The notes: generated by a model from the letters alone, not told the origin. A stretch of 64,000 bases of DNA from Rubellimicrobium rubrum (GCF_006152115.1 NZ_VDFU01000006.1:1-64000); one strand, 5' to 3'; positions 31,474 through 43,844 are shown, counted from the stretch's first letter. Numbers and translations are program-made.

Positions 31474-32742
31474 TCAGATCAGTGTCAGCGCATTCTCGAG
31501 CGTGGACAGTGTCGTACTCGCCACGAAGATCTGTGATCCATCGTCAAGGGCGATGGTGAAACCGCCCGTCGCCGCCGAGATGTGCGAATCCTCCCATGCG
31601 GCCTCGGAGGGAAGGCTGCCCATGAGATCGATGACGATCCTGTCCCCGCTGCCAAGATCGGCGATGCGGTCCTGACCGGTCGTCGAGCCGGAGAGGTCCT
31701 TGAAGACGAAGCTGTCGGACCCCGATCCGCCCGTGAAGGAGTCGTTGCCCCACGCCCCCTCCAACCGGTCGTTGCCGGCCGCACCCAGGAGCGTGTCGCT
31801 GCCTCCACCCCCGAAGATGTCGTTGGCGCCCTTGTTGCCCTCGAGACGGTTCGCCGAGGTATTGCCGGTCAGATCGATGTTGGCCATGCCAAGCAGGCGA
31901 CCATCCTTGGCGCCGCTGCCAAGCGTCAAATCGGTCGATGCAGCGATGATGCTCCCGTTGATCAGGTCCAGCTTCACGTTCGTGCCCGTCATCGCCAAGA
32001 CGGCCTGCTGGGTCGATCCGTTCGAGGTGACAGCGACTGTGGCAGTGCCTGAAAGCCCAGTCGGGATTGCCAATCCATAGCCCCCGGCCGAACCCGTGTT
32101 CACAGCATTCCCGGTGTTGCCGAGCCAGTCGAAGGTGACGCTGCCCGTGCCTTCTCCGACGTCGTAGAAGCCGTCACCATCCCGGTCCTGAAAGGCCACT
32201 CCCGTCACAAAGGCCCGTGTGCCCGACTTAGCGAAGTTCTCGGTCACCATGGACGAGTTGTAGGTCACACCGTTTCTGGTGAAGCCGCCCAGTTCCTGGC
32301 CGACGCCCACCTCTCGGAAGTCGCCCAGGATGTTGACCCTGTGACCGGCGCTCAGGAACAGGCCCTTGTGCTGCTCCAGCGCCATTCCAGTCGCGTCCAC
32401 GCTGCCGGTTGTCCCGCGCCACGAGATGTTCTCTCCGGCGGACCAGCTCCCGCTGAAGCTGTAGCCTGCAGTGGCCATCCGGTTGCTGGAGCTGCTTCCG
32501 TTCGCTCCCGTATGGGAGAAGGTGTCGGTCGCGAGCATCCATTCCGAATGCAGCGCCGATGCTTCGCCAAGGTCGGCGTTCCAGGCCAGCGGGGCCTTGG
32601 GAGCCGAGGAGATCGACCCGGAGCTCAGTCCGTCGTTCAGGCCGATGCCATAGCGGGCCGCCTCCGCCGCTGGATCGAGCCGTGCGCGATTCAGGAGCTC
32701 GATCACGAGCTGCTCCTGCGCGCTGATCTGCACATTCGCCAT
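31474..32742 (-). CDS. Secreted CAP-domain protein with RTX calcium-binding repeats
   Basis: A 422-residue protein with no classical signal peptide. Residues 10-165 form a bacterial CAP (SCP-PR1) domain: LLNRARLDPAAEAARYG, HSEWMLATDTFSHTGANG and GENISW. A short DGDGFYDVGEG-containing linker follows, then a beta-rich part. Near residues 305-360 are hemolysin-type nonapeptide repeats (GGGGSDTLLGAAGNDRLEGAWGND, cut here by position), which bind calcium. The C-terminus ends in hydrophobic residues. This architecture is typical of type I secretion substrates; no exporter is encoded nearby. The gene sits between nuoF and nuoG on the opposite strand. Confidence 0.88.
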   Translation of the reverse strand: MANVQISAQEQLVIELLNRARLDPAAEAARYGIGLNDGLSSGSISSAPKAPLAWNADLGEASALHSEWMLATDTFSHTGANGSSSSNRMATAGYSFSGSWSAGENISWRGTTGSVDATGMALEQHKGLFLSAGHRVNILGDFREVGVGQELGGFTRNGVTYNSSMVTENFAKSGTRAFVTGVAFQDRDGDGFYDVGEGTGSVTFDWLGNTGNAVNTGSAGGYGLAIPTGLSGTATVAVTSNGSTQQAVLAMTGTNVKLDLINGSIIAASTDLTLGSGAKDGRLLGMANIDLTGNTSANRLEGNKGANDIFGGGGSDTLLGAAGNDRLEGAWGNDSFTGGSGSDSFVFKDLSGSTTGQDRIADLGSGDRIVIDLMGSLPSEAAWEDSHISAATGGFTIALDDGSQIFVASTTLSTLENALTLI

Positions 32743-33054
32743 TCTGGTCCCTCTGGTCGTGGGCTGATCTCGTCCGAGATTGCCCCTTGTTGTTGCTTTC
32801 CTGTCCGTCCCCCGTCGCGGACCCTCGGCCTCCTAGAAAGGTCGCCATAAGGCAGCAAGGCGCTCTTCGATCACGAAGCTGCCGGGCCCACTCGCTGGTC
32901 GGCTTCCCGCCGAGCCAAGATCCCTGACTGAGCGAGAGAGCGCCGGTATGGCGCGCAGTGATATAGGATAGCGCCGCGGGTGACCTCATATCCTCCTGTG
33001 AAGCGCCCTCATCAGCCAAGAGGCACAAGGGCGACAAACAGGAGTTCCCCTCGC
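32743..33054. other. Divergent intergenic region CAP-RTX / DUF5333
   Basis: About 310 bases that must hold the promoters of the CAP-RTX gene (-) and of the second nuo segment (+). I see only short inverted repeats: GCGCC/GGCGC at 32940-32954 and AGGATA/TATCCT at 32965-32994. No confident promoter can be named. Confidence 0.4.
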
Positions 33055-33459
33055 ATGACGACGTTCCTTCGCCTCCTCGGAGTGGCTGTGCTTTCGGCCG
33101 GGCCTGCCATGGCGCAGGACCGGCCGCCATTGAGCGAGGTCGGGCGGATCACCGAAGGCCTGATCGAGACGGCCATCGCATACGAGATCGGTGAGCGCTG
33201 CGAGCCCATCGACGGGCGCCGTCTACAGGGGATCGCATTTCTTCTTTCCCTGAACGCTCATGCGCGGTCGCTGGGCTACTCTCCCCAGGAGATCGAGGCT
33301 TACATCGACAACGAGGAAGAGAAGGACAGGCTGGAGGCCATCGCCCGTCAACGTCTGCGCGATATGGGAGCCGTCGAGGGCCAGCCTGACACGTACTGCG
33401 CCGTCGGCCGCGAGGAGATCGGCAGGAACAGCCAGATCGGCAAGTTGCTGGCTGATTAG
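33055..33459 (+). CDS. DUF5333-type exported protein
   Basis: A 134-residue protein with a signal peptide ([21 protein letters not shown]) and a helical mature part with two cysteines ([12 protein letters not shown] and DTYCAVG). It matches the DUF5333 proteins found next to nuoG in Rhodobacteraceae. The start at 33055 is preceded by AGGAG; the in-frame start at 32980 would put basic residues before the signal. It likely acts in the periplasm; a link to complex I is inferred only from conserved position. Confidence 0.72.
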   Translation: MTTFLRLLGVAVLSAGPAMAQDRPPLSEVGRITEGLIETAIAYEIGERCEPIDGRRLQGIAFLLSLNAHARSLGYSPQEIEAYIDNEEEKDRLEAIARQRLRDMGAVEGQPDTYCAVGREEIGRNSQIGKLLAD

Positions 33460-33592
33460 CCAATCCCCATCCCAATCGCGGGAGGAGGGCAAGAAGGACG
33501 CTTGTCGCATCTGGCTCTCTCCCCGCCTCCACGCTAGAACGCCGGGCAAACCGGGGCCTCGTTCGCGCCCCCGAGCCGAAAGGGATGCCCGC

Positions 33593-35605
33593 ATGTCCGA
33601 CCTGAAGCCCATCATGATCGACGGCACGGTCTACGACGTCCCTGCCGCCATGACGATCCTGCAAGCCTGCGATCTGGCCGGAATCGAGGTGCCTCGGTTC
33701 TGCTACCACGAGCGGCTGTCGATTGCGGGCAACTGCCGGATGTGCCTTGTGGAAGTGGTGGGCGGCCCGCCCAAGCCCACCGCCTCTTGCGCCCAGCAGG
33801 TCAAGGATCTCCGCCCCGGCAAGAACGGCGAGCCGCCAGAGGTTCGGACCAACTCCCCGATGGTGCGGAAGGCGCGTCAGGGGGTGATGGAGTTCCTCCT
33901 CATCAACCATCCGCTAGATTGCCCGATCTGCGATCAGGGCGGCGAATGCGACCTGCAGGATCAGGCGCTGGCCTATGGCCTGTCATTCTCCCGCTACCGG
34001 GAGCCCAAGCGCGCGACCGAGGATCTTGAGCTCGGCCCCTTGGTCGAGACGCATATGAACCGCTGCATCTCCTGCACGCGCTGCGTCCGCTTCACCACGG
34101 AGATCGCCGGCGTCACCGAGATGGGCCAGACCGGTCGCGGCGAGGACAGCGAGATCACGTCTTACCTGAACCAGACGCTGAGCTCGAACCTTCAAGGCAA
34201 CATCATCGACCTTTGCCCGGTCGGCGCTCTCGTCTCCAAGCCCTACGCCTACAAGGGCCGCCCTTGGGAACTGGTCAAGACCGACTCGGTGGATGTTATG
34301 GACGCCCTTGGCTCCAGCATCCGGATCGACTCCAAGGGCCGTGAGGTCATGCGTATCCTGCCGCGCAACCACGACGGCGTGAACGAGGAATGGTTGAGCG
34401 ACAAGGCCCGTTTCGTGTGGGACGGGCTCCGCCGTCAGCGCCTCGATACGCCTTACATCCGTGAAAACGGCAAGCTGCGGAAGGCGAGCTGGGGTGAGGC
34501 GGTCGCGGTCGCGGCCAATGCGATGAAGGGCCGCCGCGTGGCTGGTCTCGTGGGCGATCTCGCCTCTCTCGAAGCGGCCTTCGCGCTCAAGGACCTGATG
34601 GCCCGCGTCGGCGGGGTTGTGGAGTGCCGGGTGGACGGGGCCAAGCTGCCGACCACCGAACCGCGCGGGGGCTATGCCGGAAACGCCCGGATCGAGGATC
34701 TGGCAACGGCCAAGCGGATCGTCATCATCGGGTCCAACCCACGCAGCGAAGCTCCGGTGCTCAACGCCCGCATCCGGGGGGCTTGGCTCAAGGGGGCCGA
34801 GGTCACGGTCATCGGTGAGGCTGCCGACCTGACCTACGACTACGATCACGCCGGTCCTGATCGGGCCGCACTCGATGCATTCCGGCAGAAGGCCGAGCCG
34901 GCTGAGAACGCCCTGGTAATAGTCGGGCAGGGCGCCCTGCGCGAAGCCGATGGCGAAGCCGTTCTGAGCCACGTCCTCGGGATCGTCGAGGCGATGGGCG
35001 CGAAGCTCCTGATCCTCCACAGCGCCGCATCGCGCGTGGGAGCTATGGATGTCGGCTGCACCACGGAGGGCGGCTTGCAAGCCGCCGTCGAGGGAGCAGA
35101 GGTGATCTGGAACCTCGGCGCCGACGAGATCGAGATCGCTCCGGGCCCTTTCGTGATTTACCAAGGAAGCCATGGCGATCGCGGAGCGCATCGGGCCGAC
35201 CTGATCCTGCCCTCCGCCGCCTACACCGAAGAGAATGGGATCTTCGTCAACACCGAAGGTCGTCCGCAACTTGCGCTGCGCGCTGGGTTCGCCCCGGGCG
35301 AGGCCAAGGAGAACTGGGCCATCCTTCGCGCCGTCTCCGGGGCCGTGGGGGCGCCGCAGCCCTGGGACAGCTTGGCGCAACTACGCCAAGCCCTGGTGTC
35401 CGCGCATCCGCACTTGGCCGAGATCGACTCGGTGCCGGTTAATCGGCTGCCTCACATTCCCCCACGCCGGATGGGCGACGCCACCTTCCGCAACGTCGTG
35501 ATCGATCACTATCTCACAAACCCGATCGCACGTGCGAGCAAGGTCATGGCCGATCTGGCTTCGCTCGAGGCGGGGCGGAACCAGCGGCGTCTGGCGGCGG
35601 AGTGA
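33593..35605 (+). CDS. nuoG: NADH-quinone oxidoreductase subunit G
   Basis: A 670-residue molybdopterin-oxidoreductase-like iron-sulfur subunit. The N-terminal [2Fe-2S] N1b ligands are in [15 protein letters not shown] with a further Cys in TASCAQQV. The His/Cys-bound N5 cluster is in [18 protein letters not shown] and the N4 cluster in [13 protein letters not shown]. The C-terminal half is a degenerate molybdopterin domain. Length matches alphaproteobacterial NuoG, shorter than the 900-residue E. coli form. The start at 33593 begins the ferredoxin-like fold; the frame upstream is non-coding. A 149-base gap with a stem-loop follows before nuoH. Confidence 0.96.
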   Translation: MSDLKPIMIDGTVYDVPAAMTILQACDLAGIEVPRFCYHERLSIAGNCRMCLVEVVGGPPKPTASCAQQVKDLRPGKNGEPPEVRTNSPMVRKARQGVMEFLLINHPLDCPICDQGGECDLQDQALAYGLSFSRYREPKRATEDLELGPLVETHMNRCISCTRCVRFTTEIAGVTEMGQTGRGEDSEITSYLNQTLSSNLQGNIIDLCPVGALVSKPYAYKGRPWELVKTDSVDVMDALGSSIRIDSKGREVMRILPRNHDGVNEEWLSDKARFVWDGLRRQRLDTPYIRENGKLRKASWGEAVAVAANAMKGRRVAGLVGDLASLEAAFALKDLMARVGGVVECRVDGAKLPTTEPRGGYAGNARIEDLATAKRIVIIGSNPRSEAPVLNARIRGAWLKGAEVTVIGEAADLTYDYDHAGPDRAALDAFRQKAEPAENALVIVGQGALREADGEAVLSHVLGIVEAMGAKLLILHSAASRVGAMDVGCTTEGGLQAAVEGAEVIWNLGADEIEIAPGPFVIYQGSHGDRGAHRADLILPSAAYTEENGIFVNTEGRPQLALRAGFAPGEAKENWAILRAVSGAVGAPQPWDSLAQLRQALVSAHPHLAEIDSVPVNRLPHIPPRRMGDATFRNVVIDHYLTNPIARASKVMADLASLEAGRNQRRLAAE

Positions 35606-35663
35606 GACGCCGCCGCCCGGGCGTGTGCAACTCTGAACACGGAACGGCTGAATCGGCTGGAAA

Positions 35664-35698
35664 CCGGCGGGGACTTGCTGTTTACAGCACCTCGCCGG
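35664..35698 (+). promoter_or_regulatory. Two-part stem-loop between nuoG and nuoH
   Basis: An outer stem CCGGCG (35664-35669) / CGCCGG (35693-35698) encloses an inner perfect stem TGCTGT / ACAGCA (35676-35689) with a TT loop. It lies in the largest gap of the nuoG-N part. It may be an RNA processing or attenuation site, or part of an internal promoter region. Confidence 0.4.
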
Positions 35699-35754
35699 AG
35701 CAGGCCGTGAACGGCCCTGGCCTCCACTGCGGATCGACGGTCTAGAGGAACGCG

Positions 35755-36795
35755 ATGGCTGACTTCTTCTCGAACAACTGGCTCGGCATCGTGCTCCTCA
35801 CTCTTGGGCAGTGCCTGCTGATCCTCGTGCCGCTGCTGGTGGCGCTGGCGTTCCTGCTCTATGCGGATCGCAAGATCTGGGCTGCGGTCCAGCTCAGGCG
35901 CGGGCCCAACGTCGTGGGCCCCTTCGGCATATTCCAGAGCTTCGCCGACTTCCTGAAGTATATCGTCAAGGAGGTTGTGATCCCCGCAGGCGCGGACAAG
36001 GCCGTTTTCCTGATCGCGCCGCTCATCTCCTTCGTGGTGGCCGTTGTCGCTTGGGCGGTGATCCCGTTCAACGACACCTGGGTACTCGCCGACCTGAACG
36101 TCGCGATCCTGTACGTGCTCGCGATCTCTTCGCTGGGCGTGTACGGCATCATTATGGGTGGATGGGCGTCGAACTCCAAGTACCCGTTTTTGGGCTCCCT
36201 CCGCTCGGCCGCGCAGATGATCTCCTATGAGGTCAGCCTTGGCCTCATCATCATTGGCGTCATCATCTCGACCGGTTCTATGAATTTCGGCGATATCGTC
36301 CGGGCGCAGGACGGAAACTGGGGCATCTTCAACTGGTACTGGGTGATCCACTTCCCGATGGTGTTCCTGTTCTTCATCTCGGCCCTAGCCGAGACGAACA
36401 GGCCCCCTTTCGACCTGCCCGAGGCCGAATCCGAGCTCGTGGCGGGCTATCAGGTCGAGTACTCCTCGACCCCGTTTCTCCTTTTCATGATCGGGGAATA
36501 CATGGCGGCGGTGCTTATGTGCACGCTGACGTCGCTCTTGTTCTTCGGTGGCTGGCTTTCGCCCGTGCCGTTCCTGCCCGACGGGGTGCTCTGGCTCGTG
36601 CTCAAGATCCTGTTCTTCTTCTTCATCTTCTCGATGGTGAAGGCGATCACGCCTCGCTATCGCTACGACCAACTGATGCGCCTGGGCTGGAAGGTGTTCC
36701 TGCCGTTCTCGCTCGTCTGGGTGGTGCTGGTCGCGTTCCTGGCGAAATTCGAAGTTCTTGGCGGTGCCTGGGCCCGCTGGACCTGGGGAGTCTGA
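35755..36795 (+). CDS. nuoH: NADH-quinone oxidoreductase subunit H
   Basis: A 346-residue membrane subunit at the junction with the peripheral arm. About eight hydrophobic helices are visible. Conserved quinone-site loops are present: [37 protein letters not shown] and [20 protein letters not shown], each split here by position but readable in order. The start at 35755 is an ATG 22 bases after the last in-frame-free region with GAGG before it. It forms the entry to the nuoH-N part of the operon. Confidence 0.97.
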   Translation: MADFFSNNWLGIVLLTLGQCLLILVPLLVALAFLLYADRKIWAAVQLRRGPNVVGPFGIFQSFADFLKYIVKEVVIPAGADKAVFLIAPLISFVVAVVAWAVIPFNDTWVLADLNVAILYVLAISSLGVYGIIMGGWASNSKYPFLGSLRSAAQMISYEVSLGLIIIGVIISTGSMNFGDIVRAQDGNWGIFNWYWVIHFPMVFLFFISALAETNRPPFDLPEAESELVAGYQVEYSSTPFLLFMIGEYMAAVLMCTLTSLLFFGGWLSPVPFLPDGVLWLVLKILFFFFIFSMVKAITPRYRYDQLMRLGWKVFLPFSLVWVVLVAFLAKFEVLGGAWARWTWGV

Positions 36796-36796
36796 C

Positions 36797-37294
36797 ATGA
36801 CGCAGCATTTCGACTATGGCCGCGCCGCGAAATACTGGCTGCTCCAGGACTTCGTTAAGGGGCTGGCTCTTGGGATGAAGTACCTCTTCAAACCCAAGAC
36901 GACTCTGAACTATCCGCACGAGCGATCCCCCCTTTCGCCCCGCTTCCGCGGTGAGCACGCGCTGCGGCGCTATCCCAACGGCGAGGAACGCTGCATCGCC
37001 TGCAAGCTCTGCGAGGCGGTTTGCCCGGCGAACTGCATCGTGATCGACGCGGAACCGCGAGAGGACGGCTCTCGCCGGACCACGCGGTACGACATCGACA
37101 TGACCAAGTGCATCTACTGCGGCTTCTGTCAGGAAGCCTGCCCCGTGGACGCGATCGTGGAAACGCCGAACCTCGAATTCTCGACCGAGACGCGAGAAGA
37201 GCTGTTCTACGACAAGCAGAAGCTGCTCGACAACGGCGAGCGCTGGGAGGTTGTGATCGCCCGCAACCTCGAACTCGACGCACCCTACCGGTGA
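36797..37294 (+). CDS. nuoI: NADH-quinone oxidoreductase subunit I
   Basis: A 165-residue ferredoxin-like subunit with two [4Fe-4S] clusters N6a and N6b. The ligand motifs are [15 protein letters not shown] and [14 protein letters not shown]. The N-terminal amphipathic segment ([15 protein letters not shown]) contacts the membrane arm. The start at 36797 follows the nuoH stop by one base. The next gene starts 5 bases after its stop. Confidence 0.97.
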   Translation: MTQHFDYGRAAKYWLLQDFVKGLALGMKYLFKPKTTLNYPHERSPLSPRFRGEHALRRYPNGEERCIACKLCEAVCPANCIVIDAEPREDGSRRTTRYDIDMTKCIYCGFCQEACPVDAIVETPNLEFSTETREELFYDKQKLLDNGERWEVVIARNLELDAPYR

Positions 37295-37299
37295 GCGGC

Positions 37300-37695
37300 A
37301 TGACCGATCAGAACCCCTTCGCATCGATGATGAAGATGGGCCAGGACTGGGCTCGCACCCTCAACCCAGCGCTCGAGAGCTTTACGCCCAAGGGCTTCGA
37401 GGCTCTCCTCCCCACGATGCCCAAGAATGTCCTTGAGATGTTCATGGGCAAGACGCTCAATCCCGACGGACTCGATGCCAAGACCCGTCTCCTCATCACC
37501 CTCGCGGGCCTGACCATCCAGGGTGCCCAGGCCGAGCCGCAGGTGCGCCTGACCGTTCGCCACGCGCGCGAGGCTGGAGCCAGCAAGCAGGAGATCGCCG
37601 AGACGATCGCGGTTGCTGGCCTGTTCGGTGGGGTGCCCGCGATGTCGAAGGCGATGGAACTCGCCACCGAGGCGATGAAGGAGGACAAGACCTGA
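37300..37695 (+). CDS. Carboxymuconolactone-decarboxylase-like protein in the nuo operon
   Basis: A 131-residue helical protein of the carboxymuconolactone decarboxylase/AhpD-like family. Family features include [36 protein letters not shown], seen at residues 61-98, but the AhpD CxxC pair is absent, so peroxidase function is unlikely. Similar genes sit between nuoI and nuoJ in Rhodobacteraceae. ATG at 37300 is preferred; a GTG at 37291 is possible. It ends one base before nuoJ, so it is co-expressed with complex I. Function unknown. Confidence 0.82.
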   Translation: MTDQNPFASMMKMGQDWARTLNPALESFTPKGFEALLPTMPKNVLEMFMGKTLNPDGLDAKTRLLITLAGLTIQGAQAEPQVRLTVRHAREAGASKQEIAETIAVAGLFGGVPAMSKAMELATEAMKEDKT

Positions 37696-37696
37696 A

Positions 37697-38329
37697 ATGA
37701 CATCCGCCGCCTTCATATTCTATGTCTTCGCCGTCTCGACCCTGCTGGGCGGCCTAATGACCGTGATCAGCCGCAACCCCGTCCATTCGGTGCTGTGGCT
37801 CATCCTGTCGTTCCTGTCGTCGGCAGGACTCTTCGTCCTGCTCGGGGCCGAGTTCGTGGCGATGCTTCTCGTCATCGTCTATGTGGGCGCGGTGGCCGTG
37901 CTGTTCCTCTTCGTCGTCATGATGCTTGACGTGGATTTCGCCGAGCTCAAGGCCGAGATGGCGCGCTACATGCCCTTGGCGCTGCTGATTGGCCTGATCA
38001 TCATCATGCAACTTACGCTTGCATTCGGCGTCTGGGAAGTCGATGCCGGTGCCGTGGGTCGGATCGCCGCCCCCATCGGCACGGCAGAGAACACCCGTTC
38101 CATCGGCCTGCTGCTCTATGATCGCTACTTCCTGATGTTCCAACTCGCCGGGTTGATCCTCCTTGTCGCCATGATCGGCGCGATCGTCCTTACCTTGCGC
38201 CATCGCCAGGACGTGAAACGTCAGGATGCCTTGTCGCAGATGTTCCGCGATCCCGCCAAGACCCTAGAGCTTCGCGACATGAAGTCAGGGCAGGGCATGC
38301 CTGCACCCATCGAAGGAGCCCGTCGATGA
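37697..38329 (+). CDS. nuoJ: NADH-quinone oxidoreductase subunit J
   Basis: A 210-residue membrane subunit with five hydrophobic helices. The segment [18 protein letters not shown] and the conserved [20 protein letters not shown] (broken pi-bulge helix of the proton path) are present. The C-terminus is charged ([10 protein letters not shown]). Stop and nuoK start overlap as ATGA at 38326-38329. It works in proton translocation with NuoK and NuoH. Confidence 0.96.
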   Translation: MTSAAFIFYVFAVSTLLGGLMTVISRNPVHSVLWLILSFLSSAGLFVLLGAEFVAMLLVIVYVGAVAVLFLFVVMMLDVDFAELKAEMARYMPLALLIGLIIIMQLTLAFGVWEVDAGAVGRIAAPIGTAENTRSIGLLLYDRYFLMFQLAGLILLVAMIGAIVLTLRHRQDVKRQDALSQMFRDPAKTLELRDMKSGQGMPAPIEGARR

Positions 38330-38631
38330 TCGGCCTCGAGCATTACCTGACCGTATCGGCCGCTCTCTTCGTGGTGGGCATCTTCGGGCTGTTTCTGAAC
38401 AGGAAGAACATCATCATCCTACTGATGTCGCTCGAGCTCATCCTGCTCGCCGTGAACATTAACTTCGTGGCCTTCTCGTCCTACTCCGGCGATCTCGTGG
38501 GCCAGATCTTCACGCTGTTCGTGCTGACCGTGGCAGCGGCCGAGGCGGCCATCGGGCTCGCCATCCTGGTCTGCTTCTTCCGCAATCGCGGCACGATCGA
38601 CGTCGAAGACGTCAACGTCATGAAGGGCTGA
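38326..38631 (+). CDS. nuoK: NADH-quinone oxidoreductase subunit K
   Basis: A 101-residue membrane subunit with three helices. The functional glutamates in the second and third helices are visible in [16 protein letters not shown] and [14 protein letters not shown]. Length matches the family exactly. Translational coupling with nuoJ is shown by the ATGA overlap. The GTG start of nuoL follows after four bases. Confidence 0.97.
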   Translation: MIGLEHYLTVSAALFVVGIFGLFLNRKNIIILLMSLELILLAVNINFVAFSSYSGDLVGQIFTLFVLTVAAAEAAIGLAILVCFFRNRGTIDVEDVNVMKG

Positions 38632-38635
38632 GCCG

Positions 38636-40866
38636 GTGACCTCCATCATCCTTTTTGCACCGCTTATCGGTGCCTTGGTCTGCGGCTTCGGCTGGCGCTT
38701 CCTTGGTGAAGCGGCAGCCTGTTGGGCTGCGACAGCGCTGCTCTTCCTGGCAGCGTTCCTGAGCTGGGTCGTCTTCTTCACCGTTGACGGTCCTGCCCAG
38801 CACATCGAGATCATGCGCTGGATCCAATCCGGTACTCTGGACTCGTACTGGTCGATCCGGCTGGACCGGCTGACCGCGATCATGCTGGTCGTGATCAACA
38901 CCGTCTCCGCGCTCGTGCACCTGTATTCGGTGGGCTACATGGCCCACGACGAGAACTTTCATGACGGGGAAAGCTACCGCCCCCGCTTCTTCGCCTATCT
39001 TTCGCTGTTCACCTTCGCGATGCTGACGCTGGTCACCGCGGACAATCTGCTCCAGCTGTTCTTCGGCTGGGAGGGCGTCGGGCTCGCGTCGTACCTCCTG
39101 ATCGGCTTCTACTTCCGCAAGCCATCGGCGAACGCGGCGCAGATCAAGGCCTTCGTGGTCAACCGCGTGGGTGACTTTGCCTTCCTGCTCGGAATCTTCG
39201 CTCTCTACTTCCTTGTCGACTCGATCCAACTCGATAACGTGTTCGAGGCCACGCCCGAACTCGCGACGACGCAGATCACCTTCGCCTGGACAACCTTCAA
39301 CGCCGCCGAGCTGGTCGCATTCCTGCTGTTCTTTGGCGCGATGGGTAAATCGGCGCAGTTGTTCCTCCACACTTGGCTACCGGACGCCATGGAAGGGCCG
39401 ACACCCGTGTCCGCTCTCATCCATGCCGCCACCATGGTGACGGCGGGCGTGTTCCTCCTGTGCCGTATGTCTCCGGTCTTCGAGGTCGCGCCCTACGCCC
39501 AGAACTTCATCATCTATGTGGGCGCGGCGACCGCCTTTTTTGCCGCGACGGTGGGCTTGGTCCAGAACGACATCAAGCGCGTGATCGCTTATTCGACCTG
39601 CTCGCAACTGGGGTACATGTTCGTGGCTGCCGGTGCGGGTGTGTATGGGGCGGCGATGTTCCACCTGTTCACGCACGCCTTCTTCAAAGCGATGCTGTTC
39701 CTTGGCGCGGGCTCGGTTATCCATGCCACGCATCATGAACAGGACATGCGCAAGTACGGCGGCCTGCGGCCCTACATCCCTTACACCTTCTGGGCGATGG
39801 TGATCGGGACGCTTGCGATCACCGGTGTCGGCATTCCGCTGACATATATCGGTTTCGCAGGATTCCTCTCCAAGGACGCCATCATCGAGACGGCCTGGGC
39901 CACCGGGAACGGCTTTGCCTTCTGGGCGCTGGTCATCGCAGCCGCCTTCACCGCCTTTTACTCGTGGCGGCTGATCTTCCTGACGTTCTTCGGGGCTCCC
40001 CGCTGGGGCCATGGGGATCATGGCGCTGACTACCACGCCCATGCTCATCCGGTGCATGGTGGCGCCCCACTCGTCGGGACGGAGCATGGGCCTTTCGACG
40101 ACCACAAGGCTGACCACCATGTGCCGCACGAGAGTCCCATGGTGATGGTTGCACCGCTCGGTGTGCTCGCGCTCGGCGCGGTCTTCGCTGGGATGATCTG
40201 GCACAACAGTTTCTTTGGCGACCACGAGCGCATGGTCGCGTTCTTCGACATGCCTGAGCATGGGAGCGAAAGCAGCGAAGCACGAGCGGGCGACGCAGAG
40301 TCCGAGGCGATAGCCGAGACCGGCGATGCGCCCGCCGAAGCAGCTGCAGAGGCCGCACCCGAAGAAGACCATGCTGCCGCTGCCGAAGGATCGGAGGGAC
40401 TCGGAGCCGAGCTGGGCGGAGCGATTGCGATGAACGCGGCCAGCACCGAACGGCTTGAGGCCGCACATGCCTCGCCCATTTGGGTGAAGCTGTCGCCCTT
40501 CCTGGCCATGCTGATCGGCACTTCCTTGGCCTATGTGATGTACATCCGCAGGCCTGAACTCCCAGCCCGCATCGCCGCGACGAACCAGCTACTTTACAAC
40601 TTCCTGCTGAACAAGTGGTACTTTGACGAGATCTATGACGCCGTCTTCGTCCGCCCAGCGGGTTGGCTGGGGCGTTTCCTCTGGAAGCGGGGTGACGGAA
40701 CGGTCATCGATGGTGCCATCGATGGCGTCGCGATGGGGGTCGTCCCGACCTTCACGCGTGCGGTGAACAAGGTCCAGTCCGGCTACGTCTTTCACTACGC
40801 CTTCGCCATGGTCATCGGGATCGCCCTGATCCTGACCTGGTTCACGATCACCGGAGGAGCTGAGTG

Positions 40867-40867
<1 letters not shown>
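38636..40867 (+). CDS. nuoL: NADH-quinone oxidoreductase subunit L with His-rich and acidic insertions
   Basis: A 743-residue antiporter-like subunit, well above E. coli NuoL (613). It starts with GTG at 38636, four bases after the nuoK stop. The core motifs are present, including the Glu helix in [17 protein letters not shown], the Lys/His residues around [15 protein letters not shown] and the final TM with the lateral helix. Two insertions stand out: residues about 455-500 hold 11 histidines ([17 protein letters not shown] then [11 protein letters not shown]), and residues about 541-603 are an Ala/Glu-rich acidic segment. Both lie after the antiporter core and before the last helices. Confidence 0.96.
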
Positions 40868-42413
<1,546 letters not shown>

Positions 42414-42417
<4 letters not shown>

Positions 42418-43844
42418 GCGGCGACATCGATGTGATCCGGCCCGAGGTTTACCTCGCGCTTTATGCGATCCTGGCGCTGCTCGCAGGTGTGTTCACCATC
42501 AAGGACCGGGCAACTCCGATCCTGTTGTGGGTCACTGCCGCTGTGATGGGCCTTCTGTGCTGGTGGATCGGATCCCGGTCGGGTGCGGATGTCGCGTTCT
42601 CCGGCAGCTTCGTCGATGACGGATTCTCTCGTTTCGCCAAGATCCTGATTCTCGGCTCTGCGGCTGTCGTCCTTCTGCTGAGCCAGGACTACCTTGCCCG
42701 AGCCAACGTGCTTAGGTTCGAATATCCGGTCCTGATCGCCCTTTGCGCGCTTGGCATGATGATCATGGTGTCGGCAGGGGACCTTCTGACGCTGTACATG
42801 GGCCTCGAGCTTCAGGCGCTGTCCGCCTATGTGCTCACCTCCATCCACCGCGATAGCGTGCGGTCCACGGAAGCCGGGCTCAAGTTCTTTGTCCTTGGCG
42901 CCTTGTCATCCGGCCTGCTGCTGTACGGCGCGTCGCTGACTTACGGCTATGCGGGGACAATCGACTTCGCGGGCGTGATCGCCGCTACCTCGGACGGGGC
43001 ATCGCTGGGGCTGATCTTCGGTCTCGTCTTCATCGTTGCGGGGCTCGCCTTCAAGATCTCGGCTGCTCCGTTCCATATGTGGACGCCGGACGTCTATGAG
43101 GGGGCTCCGACGCCGGTCACGACATTCCTTGCCACCGCGTCCAAGGTCGCGGCGATCGGGCTGCTTGCGCGAGTTGTCCACGATGCATTCGGGATGGTCG
43201 CGGGCGACTGGCAGCAGATTGTGGCATTCCTTGCGCTCGTGTCCATGTTCCTGGGAAGCATCGCGGCCATCGGGCAGCGCAACATGAAGCGTCTGATGGC
43301 CTATTCGTCGATCTCCCATATGGGGTTTGCGCTGATGGGCCTTGCGGCGGCGACCCCGTTCGGCATTCAGGCCATGCTGATCTACATGTCGATCTACGTA
43401 GCCATGAACCTCGGGACCTTTGCCTTCATCATGTCGATGGAGCGGAACGGCCAGTCGGTCAGCGACATCCGTCTGCTGAACATGTATTCCCGCCGCGAAC
43501 CGCTCCGCGCCTTCGCTCTGCTCCTGCTGATGTTCAGCATGGCTGGCGTGCCGCCGATGATCGGCTTCTTTGGCAAGTTCTATGTGCTGCGTGCTGCGTA
43601 CGAAGGTGGACTGACCTGGCTGGCGATCGCCGGGATGGTAGCCTCTGCCATCTCGGCCTTCTTCTATCTACGTATCGTGTACTTCATGTACTTCGGAGAG
43701 GAGGGCGATGTCTTGGACGACCGCATGCCTGGCATGAATTGGACGGTCCTGATGGCTTCGGCGGCCGTGATGCTGCTGGGCGTCATCAACCTGTTCGGCG
43801 TCGAGCCCTTGGCGGCCGCGGCCGCGGCAACCCTTGTCAACTGA
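42414..43844 (+). CDS. nuoN: NADH-quinone oxidoreductase subunit N
   Basis: A 476-residue antiporter-like subunit, last of the 14 nuo genes. Conserved parts include [18 protein letters not shown] (Glu), [19 protein letters not shown] and [16 protein letters not shown]. Length is normal. The C-terminal end is alanine-rich and overlaps the birA start by 11 bases. With NuoL and NuoM it provides proton-pumping channels. Confidence 0.97.

Noticed and set aside
30551-32742. Mobile element as cause of the nuo split
   Set aside because: No transposase, integrase, terminal inverted repeats or target-site duplication can be seen at the borders; transfer can only be suspected.
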